Assembly: GCA_009908385.1 (NCBI GenBank)
Contig: JAAAPE010000089.1
Location: forward strand, 1-32,800
Direction of reading: 5' to 3'
DNA: 32,800 bases
Source of the DNA: Gammaproteobacteria bacterium
Lineage (GTDB): Bacteria; Pseudomonadota; Gammaproteobacteria; Xanthomonadales; Wenzhouxiangellaceae
A program made the position numbers and the translations under genes. Of this stretch, positions 14,370 to 21,624 are shown in pieces; position 1 is the first letter of the stretch, and each line of letters begins with the position of its first letter. The notes below the pieces were generated by a model, which saw nothing but the letters and a program-made list of their open reading frames with translations, was not told where the DNA came from and did no database searches.

Positions 14370-15941
14370 ATGCGCGCCCCGCCCGGCAAGCGGGCCTGGT
14401 GGCGTGCGGCGCTCGCCGTGCTGATCGTTCTGGGACTGGCGCTGGTGTTCTGGCCCCGGCTTCCTGAACATCCCGACCCGGCGCGTTCCGAGGCGCTGCC
14501 GGCCGACGCGGCGCGCGAGACCCGCCTGGGCCGGTCCTTGGCCGGGCAGATCAGCCACCACCCCGGCCAGACCGGCGTTCACCCGCTCTACGGCCCGCTC
14601 GACGCCTTCGCCGCCCGCTACCTGCTGGCCCACGCCGCCGAGCGTACCCTCGATGTCCAGTACTACATCTGGGGCGACGACCTGACCGGCACCCTGATGC
14701 TGCACGCCCTGCTGGAGGCGGCCGACCGCGGCGTGCGCGTCCGGCTGCTGCTCGACGACAACGGCATCGAGGGCCTGGACCGGCGGCTGGCGGCGCTGGC
14801 CCGCCACGACCGGATCGAGATCCGGCTGTTCAATCCCCTGGCCCTGCGCTGGCCGCGCTGGGTGAACTACCTGACCGACTTCCGCCGCATCAACCGGCGC
14901 ATGCACAACAAGTCCTTCACCGCCGACAATCACGCGACGATCGTGGGCGGCCGCAACATCGCCGACGAGTATTTCGCCGCCAGCACCGGGCTGTTGTTCG
15001 CCGATCTCGACGTGCTCGCGGTCGGCCAGGTGGTCGGATCGGTATCCGACGACTTCGACCGCTACTGGAACAACGAACTGGCCTGGCCGATCGAGACCCT
15101 CGTCGACCTCCTCGACGAGGGCGATCCCGTCGCCGGCCTGCGGCGCGATGCGGCGGGCATCGCCGACGACCATCGCGCCGTCGCCTACCTCGACAACTTC
15201 GAGCAGTCGCGATTCATCGAGCGCTTTCTCGACGGGCGGCTCGACATGCTGTGGGGCCGAGCCGAGCTGCTCAGCGACGATCCGCGCAAGATTCTCGACA
15301 AGCCGGGCCCGAAAGGCCCGCTCGGCGACCAGCTGCAGGCGACCATCGGACTGCCGAAGGCGCGCATTTTCGTGGTCTCGCCCTACTTCGTGCCGACGCG
15401 CACCGGCGCGCAGCTGTTCGCGGACCTGGCCCGCAGCGGCGTGGAAGTCGTGGTGCTGACCAACTCGCTGGAAGCCACCGACGTCGCGGCCGTGCACTCG
15501 GGCTACAGCCGCTACCGCAAGCGCCTGCTGCGGGCCGGCGTGAAACTCTACGAGATGCAGCGCCTGTCGGGCCAGGAGCGGATGCGCGGCACCGGCCCGC
15601 TGGGCAGTTCGGGATCGAGCCTGCACGCCAAGACCTTCGCGGTCGACGGAAAGCGCGTGTTCGTCGGCTCGTTCAATTTCGACCCGCGCTCGGCGCGACT
15701 CAACACCGAAATGGGCCTGCTCATCGACAGCCCACGACTGGCCGGTGACCTGGAACGGACCTTCGTCGAGGACGTGCCGCAGCGCGCCTATTCCGTGCAT
15801 CTCGACGACGACGGACGGCTCTACTGGATCGAACGGACCGACTCGGGCAGCGTGCGGCACGAACACGAACCGCATACCGGCGTCTGGAAACGCATCGGGG
15901 TGGCGATCCTCGCCAGGCTGCCCATCGTCTGGCTGCTTTAA
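14370..15941 (+). CDS. Phospholipase D-family protein, cardiolipin synthase-like (ClsC/YmdC type)
   Basis: A 523-residue protein with an N-terminal membrane anchor (ALAVLIVLGLALVFWP, about 14-29) and two HKD active sites. The first is H179-x-K181-x4-D186 (MHNKSFTAD, followed by IVGGRNIADEYF) and the second is H419-x-K421-x4-D426 (LHAKTFAVD, followed by VFVGSFNFDPRS). Both are intact, so it should act as a phosphatidyltransferase or phospholipase. IVGGRNI and GSFNFDPRS are typical of the ClsC group, which makes cardiolipin from phosphatidylglycerol and phosphatidylethanolamine. No ymdB-like partner is adjacent. It lies 36 bp behind the HxlR regulator, so control by that regulator is likely. 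Confidence 0.85.
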   Translation: MRAPPGKRAWWRAALAVLIVLGLALVFWPRLPEHPDPARSEALPADAARETRLGRSLAGQISHHPGQTGVHPLYGPLDAFAARYLLAHAAERTLDVQYYIWGDDLTGTLMLHALLEAADRGVRVRLLLDDNGIEGLDRRLAALARHDRIEIRLFNPLALRWPRWVNYLTDFRRINRRMHNKSFTADNHATIVGGRNIADEYFAASTGLLFADLDVLAVGQVVGSVSDDFDRYWNNELAWPIETLVDLLDEGDPVAGLRRDAAGIADDHRAVAYLDNFEQSRFIERFLDGRLDMLWGRAELLSDDPRKILDKPGPKGPLGDQLQATIGLPKARIFVVSPYFVPTRTGAQLFADLARSGVEVVVLTNSLEATDVAAVHSGYSRYRKRLLRAGVKLYEMQRLSGQERMRGTGPLGSSGSSLHAKTFAVDGKRVFVGSFNFDPRSARLNTEMGLLIDSPRLAGDLERTFVEDVPQRAYSVHLDDDGRLYWIERTDSGSVRHEHEPHTGVWKRIGVAILARLPIVWLL

Positions 15942-15956
15942 GCGCGCTTCACGCGC
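15942..15956. terminator. Possible bidirectional hairpin between convergent genes
   Basis: GCGCG-CTTCA-CGCGC lies in the 18-bp gap between the stop codons of the phospholipase D-like gene and the borosin-type methyltransferase gene. It has no T tract, so only weak termination or mRNA end protection can be suggested. Confidence 0.3.
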
Positions 15957-15959
15957 AGG

Positions 15960-16793
15960 TCATTCGGTGCTTCCGCGGGCCTGCCGGTGGAGCTGGTACG
16001 CCCCGGGGGTGAGATCGGATTCGGCGATCCCCAGTCGCCGGAGCCGTTCGGCGCTCAGTACGGGCGGCGCCCTGGGCGGCAGGTACAACGTCGAGGCCTG
16101 CGTGAAGCGCACCTCGTGGAGCCGCTCGAGCGGCACCTGCTCGATGCGCGCTTCGTCAAGCGGGAACACCGCCGCCTCGTAGACCGTCACCGGGTGGTCG
16201 CGGGGGTAGTCTTCGGCGAGCACCTCGGCGAGCACGCGCACCCAGCGCGGATCCGACTCGAAGGCGTCGCGACCGAGGTCGCCGAGCGTGATCGGCTGCC
16301 ACAGGATCAGCGCGGCGGTGGCATCGAAGCGGCGTTCGTGCAGCAGGAAGTCGGTCGCCTCGAAGCTCTGACATCCGTTCAGCGCCGGGTCGACGCCCAG
16401 GTCGGCGAACAGGCAGTCCTCGGCCGAGATGCCCGGGTACATGACCGCGCGGTAGCCGGCCGAGCGCGCCCGACGGACGGCTTCGTGGGCCGGCCAGACG
16501 AACACGCCGGGATGCCCGTAGAACGCGGCGCAGACATGCAGCCCCTCGGCCAGCGGCGCGAGGATTCGCCGCACCATCTCGGCGTAGCTGTCGTCGCGTC
16601 GGCGGCCCCGGGCGTAGCTGTCCTGCAGCGACTCGACACGGTCGTTGAGCTCGCGCAACCGCTCGAGCGTGAGGCCGTCGACCACGCAGAAGACGCGGTC
16701 GGCGGCCTGCAGCAGGTGCTGTGCTTCACGGCTGAGGTGACCGCCCGGGCGGATGCCGGTGCCGACGACGCTCAGCCGGCCGCCGGGCGCCAT
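15960..16793 (-). CDS. Split-borosin alpha-N-methyltransferase (tetrapyrrole methylase fold)
   Basis: A 277-residue SAM-dependent methyltransferase of the TP-methylase fold. The N-terminus has VVGTGIRPGGHLSREA (9-24), the SAM-site variant of borosin-type enzymes, rather than the VGAGPGD of cobalamin and siroheme methylases. FYGHPGVFVWPAHEAVR and YPGISAEDCLFADLGVDP are also characteristic of this branch. Y60 and R66-x3-Y70 match the spacing of the catalytic Tyr66/Arg72/Tyr76 set of OphMA. Borosin enzymes methylate backbone amide nitrogens of a peptide; here the peptide would be the 67-residue product encoded immediately upstream. Its ATG overlaps that gene's stop codon by one base (TGATG), so the two are translationally coupled. 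Length equals that of split enzymes such as SonM, with no fused peptide at the C-terminus. A corrin methylase is the alternative, but no cobalamin gene is nearby. Confidence 0.85.
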   Translation of the reverse strand: MAPGGRLSVVGTGIRPGGHLSREAQHLLQAADRVFCVVDGLTLERLRELNDRVESLQDSYARGRRRDDSYAEMVRRILAPLAEGLHVCAAFYGHPGVFVWPAHEAVRRARSAGYRAVMYPGISAEDCLFADLGVDPALNGCQSFEATDFLLHERRFDATAALILWQPITLGDLGRDAFESDPRWVRVLAEVLAEDYPRDHPVTVYEAAVFPLDEARIEQVPLERLHEVRFTQASTLYLPPRAPPVLSAERLRRLGIAESDLTPGAYQLHRQARGSTE

Positions 16794-16996
16794 CAGAGAA
16801 TGATGAGCTGCATCTTGTTGTCGTCGATACCCGCTTCCCTGGCCAGCGTTTCCTTGTCGCCCTCGCGCACCAGCTTCTGGTGGTCGTCGGGCACGCCGAA
16901 GGCGTTCATGACCGCCTCGGGGTCCTTCCGGTACCGTTCGAGCGTTTCGGGGTCTTCGGCGAGACTCGTGAGGAACTTGCGCGTGTTGTCGGACAT
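16793..16996 (-). CDS. Borosin-type RiPP precursor peptide (67 residues)
   Basis: A 67-residue protein starting at ATG 16996 with a strong AAGGA ribosome site. Residues 1-55 are charged and helical (MSDNTRKFLTSLAEDPETLE, then RYRKDPEAVMNAFGVPDDHQ). This resembles the small helical borosin-binding and Nif11-like leader domains; DPEAVM followed by FGVPDDH is the typical DPEAVMxxxGL pattern. After a short acidic linker (GIDDNK) the chain ends in MQLIIL, a hydrophobic, beta-branched tail expected for a methylated core. No Gly-Gly or other protease site precedes the core, and there is no follower sequence after it. It lies 46 bp downstream of the amine oxidase gene and overlaps the methyltransferase gene. 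The precursor role is inferred from fold pattern and context. A nitrogen-fixation Nif11 protein is unlikely because no nif gene is present. Confidence 0.78.
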   Translation of the reverse strand: MSDNTRKFLTSLAEDPETLERYRKDPEAVMNAFGVPDDHQKLVREGDKETLAREAGIDDNKMQLIIL

Positions 16997-17042
16997 GGTT
17001 TCCTTCCCTCGGTTGGTATGGCAGAAGTAGCCGGCGAGCCGA

Positions 17043-18557
17043 TCAGCCCGCCGGATCGAGCCAGTCGGGCGCCGCCAGGTCGAAGCAGCGCCGCAGCATG
17101 TCCTCGGCCGAGCGCAGCGCCCCCTCGCTCCAGCCCTGGGCCGTGCTGTAGCTTTCGCCGCAGACGTGCAGCGCCAGGCCGGGCACCGGCGCGCACATGG
17201 CGTCGGTGACCTCCCAGCTCTTCCAGCCCGGCATCCAGCTGTGCCAGCCGCCGCCGTAGGGCCACACGCTCCAGTCGATGAAGCGGCCCGCGGTCGGATG
17301 CGGCACGTCCACGCCGTGCATTTCCGACAGTTCACGGCGGATCTCGGTCAGCGCGAGGTCGCTGAGATCGCTCTCGAGCGCCGGGCCGCGGCCGCTGTCG
17401 GGCGTCAGCGCCCGCCAGAAGCTGACCGCTTCGGTATCGGCGTAGCTGGCCATCATCAAGGCCTGGCCGGAGCCTTCGTCGACGCCGAGGTAGTAGCACT
17501 GGCGCATGGGCAGGTCGGTGTGCGACACGCCGTAGGTGCCCGCGGCGATGCGCCCGGGTCCATCGGGAACGTTCCGCCACCAGGGCTCGTCGAAGCTCAG
17601 GAAGATCTTGCAGGCCGGCGCGCCCTCGACCGAGTCGACGCGGGCGGCGAGCCCGCCGTCCCGCAGGGCCGGGCTGGCCTCGATCAGGCGCACGATCGGC
17701 GCCCGCGGGATCGCGAGCACGAGCCGGTCGGATTCCCATTCCCGGTCGGCGCCGTCGGCCCGGACCGACAGGCGCAGCCGGTTGCCGGCCGGCTCGATGC
17801 GGCGCAGCACGTGACGGCGGTGGATGCTGGCAGCGGCCTTCTCCACGGCGGCGGCCAGGGCTTCGGGCAGGTGCTGGTAACCGTGGGTGAGCCGGTACCA
17901 CTTGCCGCTCTGCTCGACCACGATCGAGACCATGGCGTCGAAGGCGTTCCAGTTCGCGAGCAGGGCGTAGATGCCGGTCATGCCGCGCAGCGCCAGCCAC
18001 GCCTCGTGGCTGATCACGCGCGAGAGCAGGTTCCAGAAGCCCCAGCGCCACAGCGGCCGCCCGTCGAACTCGTGCTTCCTGAGGTAGTCGAGCGTGGCCT
18101 CGCGCGAGCCGTGCGGATCCTGCGGCCAGAGCTGCTTGATCTCCGGCGCGATGCGGGTGCAGGCCAGGTCGAGCAGCTGGTAGTAGCTCAGGCCGCGCTC
18201 GTCCGGCGCCAGCTTGTAGGGCTGGACCGACGGGTCCGAGAATCGATCGATCCTGAACCGCGTCGCGCGCAGCCAGGCGAAGTCCGGTTGCGGCTCGACC
18301 GTTTCGCGCGGCAGGTCGAAGACGCGGCTGCACAGGCCGTAGACCAGCGGTTGCTGATCGTTGAAAAACATGCCGCCGAGTTCGGCCGGCAAGCTGCTGT
18401 CGGGCTGCATCCGGAGCGACCAGAGCCGCCCGCCGATGCGGTCGGTGGCCTCGAGGATCGTCAGCCTGGATGGATCGTGGCCGGCCTGCAGGAGTCGCCA
18501 GGCGACATAAAGCCCGGAGACGCCGGCGCCGACCACGGTGATGTGTTCGTGTTTCAT
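17043..18557 (-). CDS. FAD-dependent amine oxidase-family protein in the borosin operon
   Basis: A 504-residue flavoprotein. The N-terminus has the dinucleotide-binding VVGAGVSGLYVAWRLL and the ILEATDRIGGRLWS block of the amine oxidase family. The C-terminus has the second FAD signature HVCGESYSTAQGWSEGALRS, as in monoamine and polyamine oxidases. There is no signal peptide, so it is cytoplasmic. The family oxidises amines or C-C/C-N bonds, making H2O2. The substrate is unknown; the genetic position suggests it acts on the methylated peptide or its product. Its ATG overlaps the stop codon of the upstream cyclase gene (ATGA), and the precursor gene follows after 46 bp. AGGAG lies just ahead of the ATG. 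Confidence 0.85.
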   Translation of the reverse strand: MKHEHITVVGAGVSGLYVAWRLLQAGHDPSRLTILEATDRIGGRLWSLRMQPDSSLPAELGGMFFNDQQPLVYGLCSRVFDLPRETVEPQPDFAWLRATRFRIDRFSDPSVQPYKLAPDERGLSYYQLLDLACTRIAPEIKQLWPQDPHGSREATLDYLRKHEFDGRPLWRWGFWNLLSRVISHEAWLALRGMTGIYALLANWNAFDAMVSIVVEQSGKWYRLTHGYQHLPEALAAAVEKAAASIHRRHVLRRIEPAGNRLRLSVRADGADREWESDRLVLAIPRAPIVRLIEASPALRDGGLAARVDSVEGAPACKIFLSFDEPWWRNVPDGPGRIAAGTYGVSHTDLPMRQCYYLGVDEGSGQALMMASYADTEAVSFWRALTPDSGRGPALESDLSDLALTEIRRELSEMHGVDVPHPTAGRFIDWSVWPYGGGWHSWMPGWKSWEVTDAMCAPVPGLALHVCGESYSTAQGWSEGALRSAEDMLRRCFDLAAPDWLDPAG

Positions 18558-20362
18558 GACTCCTGCCTGACCGGGACGCGGGACGGACCGTGCCGGAAAG
18601 GCGTGCCCTTGTCGGGGTCGAACAGCACGGCGCGGTTGCGGCCCGCCTGCTTGGCCTGGTAGAGCGCCTGGTCGGCCATGCGCAGGATGTCGCTGACGGC
18701 ACACTTCGGCGAAATGCTCGAGACCACACCGATGCTCGTGGTCACCGGCATGACCGCCTGCTCGAAGACGAAGGACTCGGCCGCCACCTCGTCGATGATG
18801 CGCCGGGCGACCTCCAGGCCGCTGTGGTCGGTCTGGTCGGACACGACGATCACGAACTCGTCACCGCCGAGGCGGCACATGACGTCGCCTTCGCGCAGCA
18901 CGCGCTGGCAGCGCCGCACGAGCTCGCGCAGCACCATGTCGCCGGCGGCGTGGCCGTACTCGTCGTTGGTGTCCTTGAAATTGTCGAGATCGAGGATCAG
19001 CACCGCCCGGTCGAAGGAATCCGCGTTGGGCCCCGGCATCACGCTCTCGAGATAGGTCTGGAGGAAGCGCCGGTTGTAGGCATCGGTCAGCGGATCGAGA
19101 TTGGCCAGCCGCGCCGCCTTGTGCTGTTCCTCGATGGCGCGCGCATGCCGCTCGTAGAGCTGGCGCACGCGCCAGGTCAGGCCCAGGGCCAGGATGCTGG
19201 CCTCGACCACTGCGCCGAGGTAGATCAGGTACTCGAAGAAATCCGTGCGCGGCAGCCAGTCGAGGGAAATGAACACGCGCGAGTAGCCGCTAATCACGAA
19301 CAGGGTCCAGGCCGCAAGGAAGATGACACCCTCGGTCGCCCCCCGGCGAGCCGCGATGATGGCGCCGGCGATCAGGGTCGCGTGCGCCACGAGCTGGATC
19401 GGCTGGGTGATCATCGCCACGACCAGCAGATAGCGCATCGGGATCAGCAGCGCGACCACCGCCAGCGCCGCCAGCAGCCAGACGAAGCCCTTGATGGCCA
19501 CGGTCAGGCGCGGGGCGTGTCGCTGGGGATTGACGAAGGCCAGGAAAAACAGCCCCATCGTCAGCAACATCATGACGTAGCAGACGAGGTAGATCCTGGA
19601 AACCTGTGGCAACAGGGCCTCGGGCAGGAAATGTGTCTGCAGCAGGCCCGAATCCACGCCCAGCAGCAGCAGCAGGCTTCCCATGGCCATCACGTAGTAG
19701 AGATGGCCGCGCTGGCGCAGGTTCAGGTAGAGCACGAAGTTGTGGAAGATCAGCGCCACCAGGATGCCGAACAGCAGGCCGAACACGAGGAAGGCCTGCG
19801 ACCTGGACTCGGTGAAGGTCGCCCGGTCCTCGACCCAGAGTTCCAGCGGCTGCAGGCTGTTCTGGACCGTGTCCACGCGAATCAGGAGCAGCTGGGTCTG
19901 GCCCGGCGGCACGCGGAAATCGACGACGTAGTGCCGGCCGACGGTCTGTGTCGTGACCGTCCGGTCGTAGGCCGCGCTGAACGAAGCCAGCCGCCCACCC
20001 TGCTGCGGCAAGTGAACCTGAAACTCTTCGAAAAAGCGACGGGCGACCCGAAGCACGTACTGCCCCTCGGCGTCCCGGGGCGCGGTGAAGCGGAACTTCA
20101 GCCACATCGGCGGCGCTTCGGACTCCAGCGCCTGCGAGTACGGCACGAAACCGGCATCGCTGCGGATCAGCGCGCGCGGATCGAGTGCGCCTTCGGGATC
20201 GGGTCGCACGGCCGCCGAGGACTTGATGTCGCCGACGGCGCCCTGGGCCGGCAGCTGGACGAGATCGGCGCGGTGCTGGGCCTGCAGCGGCAGCGCCACG
20301 GCCAGCAGCACGAGCACCAGCGACAGCCACGCGAAACGCCGCCCGTCACGGCCGCTCGTCAT
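18554..20362 (-). CDS. 7TM-DISM diguanylate cyclase, first gene of the borosin operon
   Basis: A 602-residue protein. A signal-like N-terminal segment (FAWLSLVLVLLAVALPLQAQ) is followed by a periplasmic 7TMR-DISM extracellular beta domain (to about 185, WLKFRFTAPRD..YVLRVARRF). Seven membrane helices follow (about 195-385), then a short coil (RQLYERHARAIEEQHKAARL) and a GGDEF domain from residue 421. The active site RLGGDEF (497-503) is intact, and REGD (490-493) is an RxxD inhibitory site. It should make c-di-GMP in response to an external ligand. Start at ATG 20362 is chosen because GGGGGAA precedes it and the signal segment follows. The stop codon overlaps the amine oxidase ATG by four bases, so it is translationally coupled to the RiPP genes. 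Confidence 0.92.
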   Translation of the reverse strand: MTSGRDGRRFAWLSLVLVLLAVALPLQAQHRADLVQLPAQGAVGDIKSSAAVRPDPEGALDPRALIRSDAGFVPYSQALESEAPPMWLKFRFTAPRDAEGQYVLRVARRFFEEFQVHLPQQGGRLASFSAAYDRTVTTQTVGRHYVVDFRVPPGQTQLLLIRVDTVQNSLQPLELWVEDRATFTESRSQAFLVFGLLFGILVALIFHNFVLYLNLRQRGHLYYVMAMGSLLLLLGVDSGLLQTHFLPEALLPQVSRIYLVCYVMMLLTMGLFFLAFVNPQRHAPRLTVAIKGFVWLLAALAVVALLIPMRYLLVVAMITQPIQLVAHATLIAGAIIAARRGATEGVIFLAAWTLFVISGYSRVFISLDWLPRTDFFEYLIYLGAVVEASILALGLTWRVRQLYERHARAIEEQHKAARLANLDPLTDAYNRRFLQTYLESVMPGPNADSFDRAVLILDLDNFKDTNDEYGHAAGDMVLRELVRRCQRVLREGDVMCRLGGDEFVIVVSDQTDHSGLEVARRIIDEVAAESFVFEQAVMPVTTSIGVVSSISPKCAVSDILRMADQALYQAKQAGRNRAVLFDPDKGTPFRHGPSRVPVRQES

Positions 20363-20451
20363 CGATTCCCCCGGTGGTGGCGCCAGGCGCCCTCGGACAT
20401 CTGCGACATGTTCCCTCGAACCCTTTCGCGCAAAGAGTAAACGCCAAGCAG

Positions 20452-20470
20452 GGGCAAGTCCACTTGTCCC
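20452..20470. promoter_or_regulatory. Dyad-symmetric site in the cysK/borosin-operon divergent gap
   Basis: CAAGT-CC-ACTTG (20455-20466), flanked by GGG and TCCC, forms a near-perfect palindrome. It lies in the 274-bp region between the divergent cyclase and cysK start codons, about 90 bp from the cyclase ATG. It could be an operator. No regulator gene is adjacent, and no clear -35/-10 pair was found. Confidence 0.3.
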
Positions 20471-20636
20471 GGGCCCGGCGCGGGCACCGGTTCGCGCTCG
20501 AGCGCAATTCACTCGCATGAAGCCCCGGGCCGTGTACGCTATGAAGTCTGTTCGTTACTGGCTCTGGTCGGCGCCGGTCAACCCGAGCGCCGTTTTGCTG
20601 TCATAGCACCCGAACCCGACTCCGGGAGGGAAGGAC

Positions 20637-21593
20637 ATGATCTACGACAACATCCTCCAGACCATCGGCCGCACGCCGGTGGTTCGTATCAACCGTCTCG
20701 CGCCGAAGCTCGTCGACTTGTACGTCAAGGCCGAGTTCTTCAACCCCCTGTCCTCGGTCAAGGACCGGCTGGCGATCGGCATCATCGAGGACGCCGAACG
20801 GCGCGGCGAGCTCGAGCCCGGTCAGACGGTGATCGAGGCCACATCGGGCAACACGGGCATCGCCATGGCCATGGTCTGTGCGGCCAAGGGCTACCCGTTC
20901 GTGGCCGTGATGGTCGAGACCTTTTCGGTGGAACGACGCAAGCTGATGCGCGCGCTCGGCGCAAAGCTGATTCTCACGCCGGCCGAAGAACGCGGCACCG
21001 GGATGGTCAAGAAGGCCAAGGAGCTGGCCGAGAAGCACGGCTGGTTCATGGCACGGCAATTCGAGAACGAGGCCAACCCGGCCTACCACCGCAACACCAC
21101 CGGCCCGGAGATCCTGCGCGACTTTGCCGGCCGGCGGCTGGACTACTTCGTCACCGGCTGGGGTACGGGCGGCACCCTGACCGGCGCCGGCGAGATGCTC
21201 AAGCTGGCGCGTCCCGACATCCGGATCGTCGCCACCGAGCCGGACAAGGCGCAGCTGATGGCGGGCAAGGAGTGGCAGTCGCACAAGATCCAGGGCTGGA
21301 CCCCCGACTTCCTGCCCAAGGTGCTCAAGGTCGACGTTGCCGACGAGATCGTGCCGGTCGGCGATGAGGAATCACGCGACACCGCGCTGGCGCTGGCTAG
21401 CAAGGAGGGCATCTTCACCGGCATCTCCGGAGGCGGCACCGTGGCCGCCGCGCTGAAGGTGGCCGAGAAGGCGCCCGAGGGATCGAGCATCCTGGCCATG
21501 CTGCCCGATACCGGCGAACGCTACCTGTCGACCTTCCTGTTCGAGGACATCCACGAAGGCTCCGACGACGACTGGCTGGCCGAGCAAGTCTGA
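20637..21593 (+). CDS. cysK: O-acetylserine (thiol)-lyase, cysteine synthase A
   Basis: A 318-residue PLP enzyme that makes cysteine from O-acetylserine and sulfide. Motifs are NPLSSVKDR with PLP-lysine 42, the substrate loop EATSGNTG (68-74), the phosphate-binding GWGTGGTLTG near 172-181, and the C-terminal GISGGGTVAAAL where the pyridine-nitrogen serine region lies. The order and length fit the CysK group rather than cystathionine beta-synthase, which is longer. GGGAGGGAAGGA precedes ATG 20637. It is divergent from the borosin-type operon. Cysteine leads to methionine and SAM, but that is only a general link. Confidence 0.93.
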   Translation: MIYDNILQTIGRTPVVRINRLAPKLVDLYVKAEFFNPLSSVKDRLAIGIIEDAERRGELEPGQTVIEATSGNTGIAMAMVCAAKGYPFVAVMVETFSVERRKLMRALGAKLILTPAEERGTGMVKKAKELAEKHGWFMARQFENEANPAYHRNTTGPEILRDFAGRRLDYFVTGWGTGGTLTGAGEMLKLARPDIRIVATEPDKAQLMAGKEWQSHKIQGWTPDFLPKVLKVDVADEIVPVGDEESRDTALALASKEGIFTGISGGGTVAAALKVAEKAPEGSSILAMLPDTGERYLSTFLFEDIHEGSDDDWLAEQV

Positions 21594-21624
21594 GAGGAAG
21601 GGGCGGTCCCGGGGTCCATCGGCT

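Noticed and set aside
13794-15875. A 693-codon minus-strand open frame opposite the HxlR and phospholipase D-like genes
   Set aside because: It spans two real genes and the operator region, and has low-complexity composition. The plus strand shows HTH and HKD motifs.
15960-16793. Cobalamin or siroheme methyltransferase (CobA/CbiE-like)
   Set aside because: The fold is shared, but the SAM-site and GISAEDCLFADLG motifs, the one-base overlap with a peptide gene and the absence of corrin genes favour a borosin-type enzyme.
16793-17335. A 180-codon extended form of the peptide gene
   Set aside because: The extra N-terminal part is the out-of-frame 3' end of the amine oxidase gene. ATG 16996 has a strong ribosome site and starts the leader-like domain.
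18590-20440. A 616-codon plus-strand frame opposite the 7TM cyclase
   Set aside because: His/Gln/Asp-rich shadow sequence without domains; the cyclase on the minus strand has GGDEF, membrane helices and a ribosome site.
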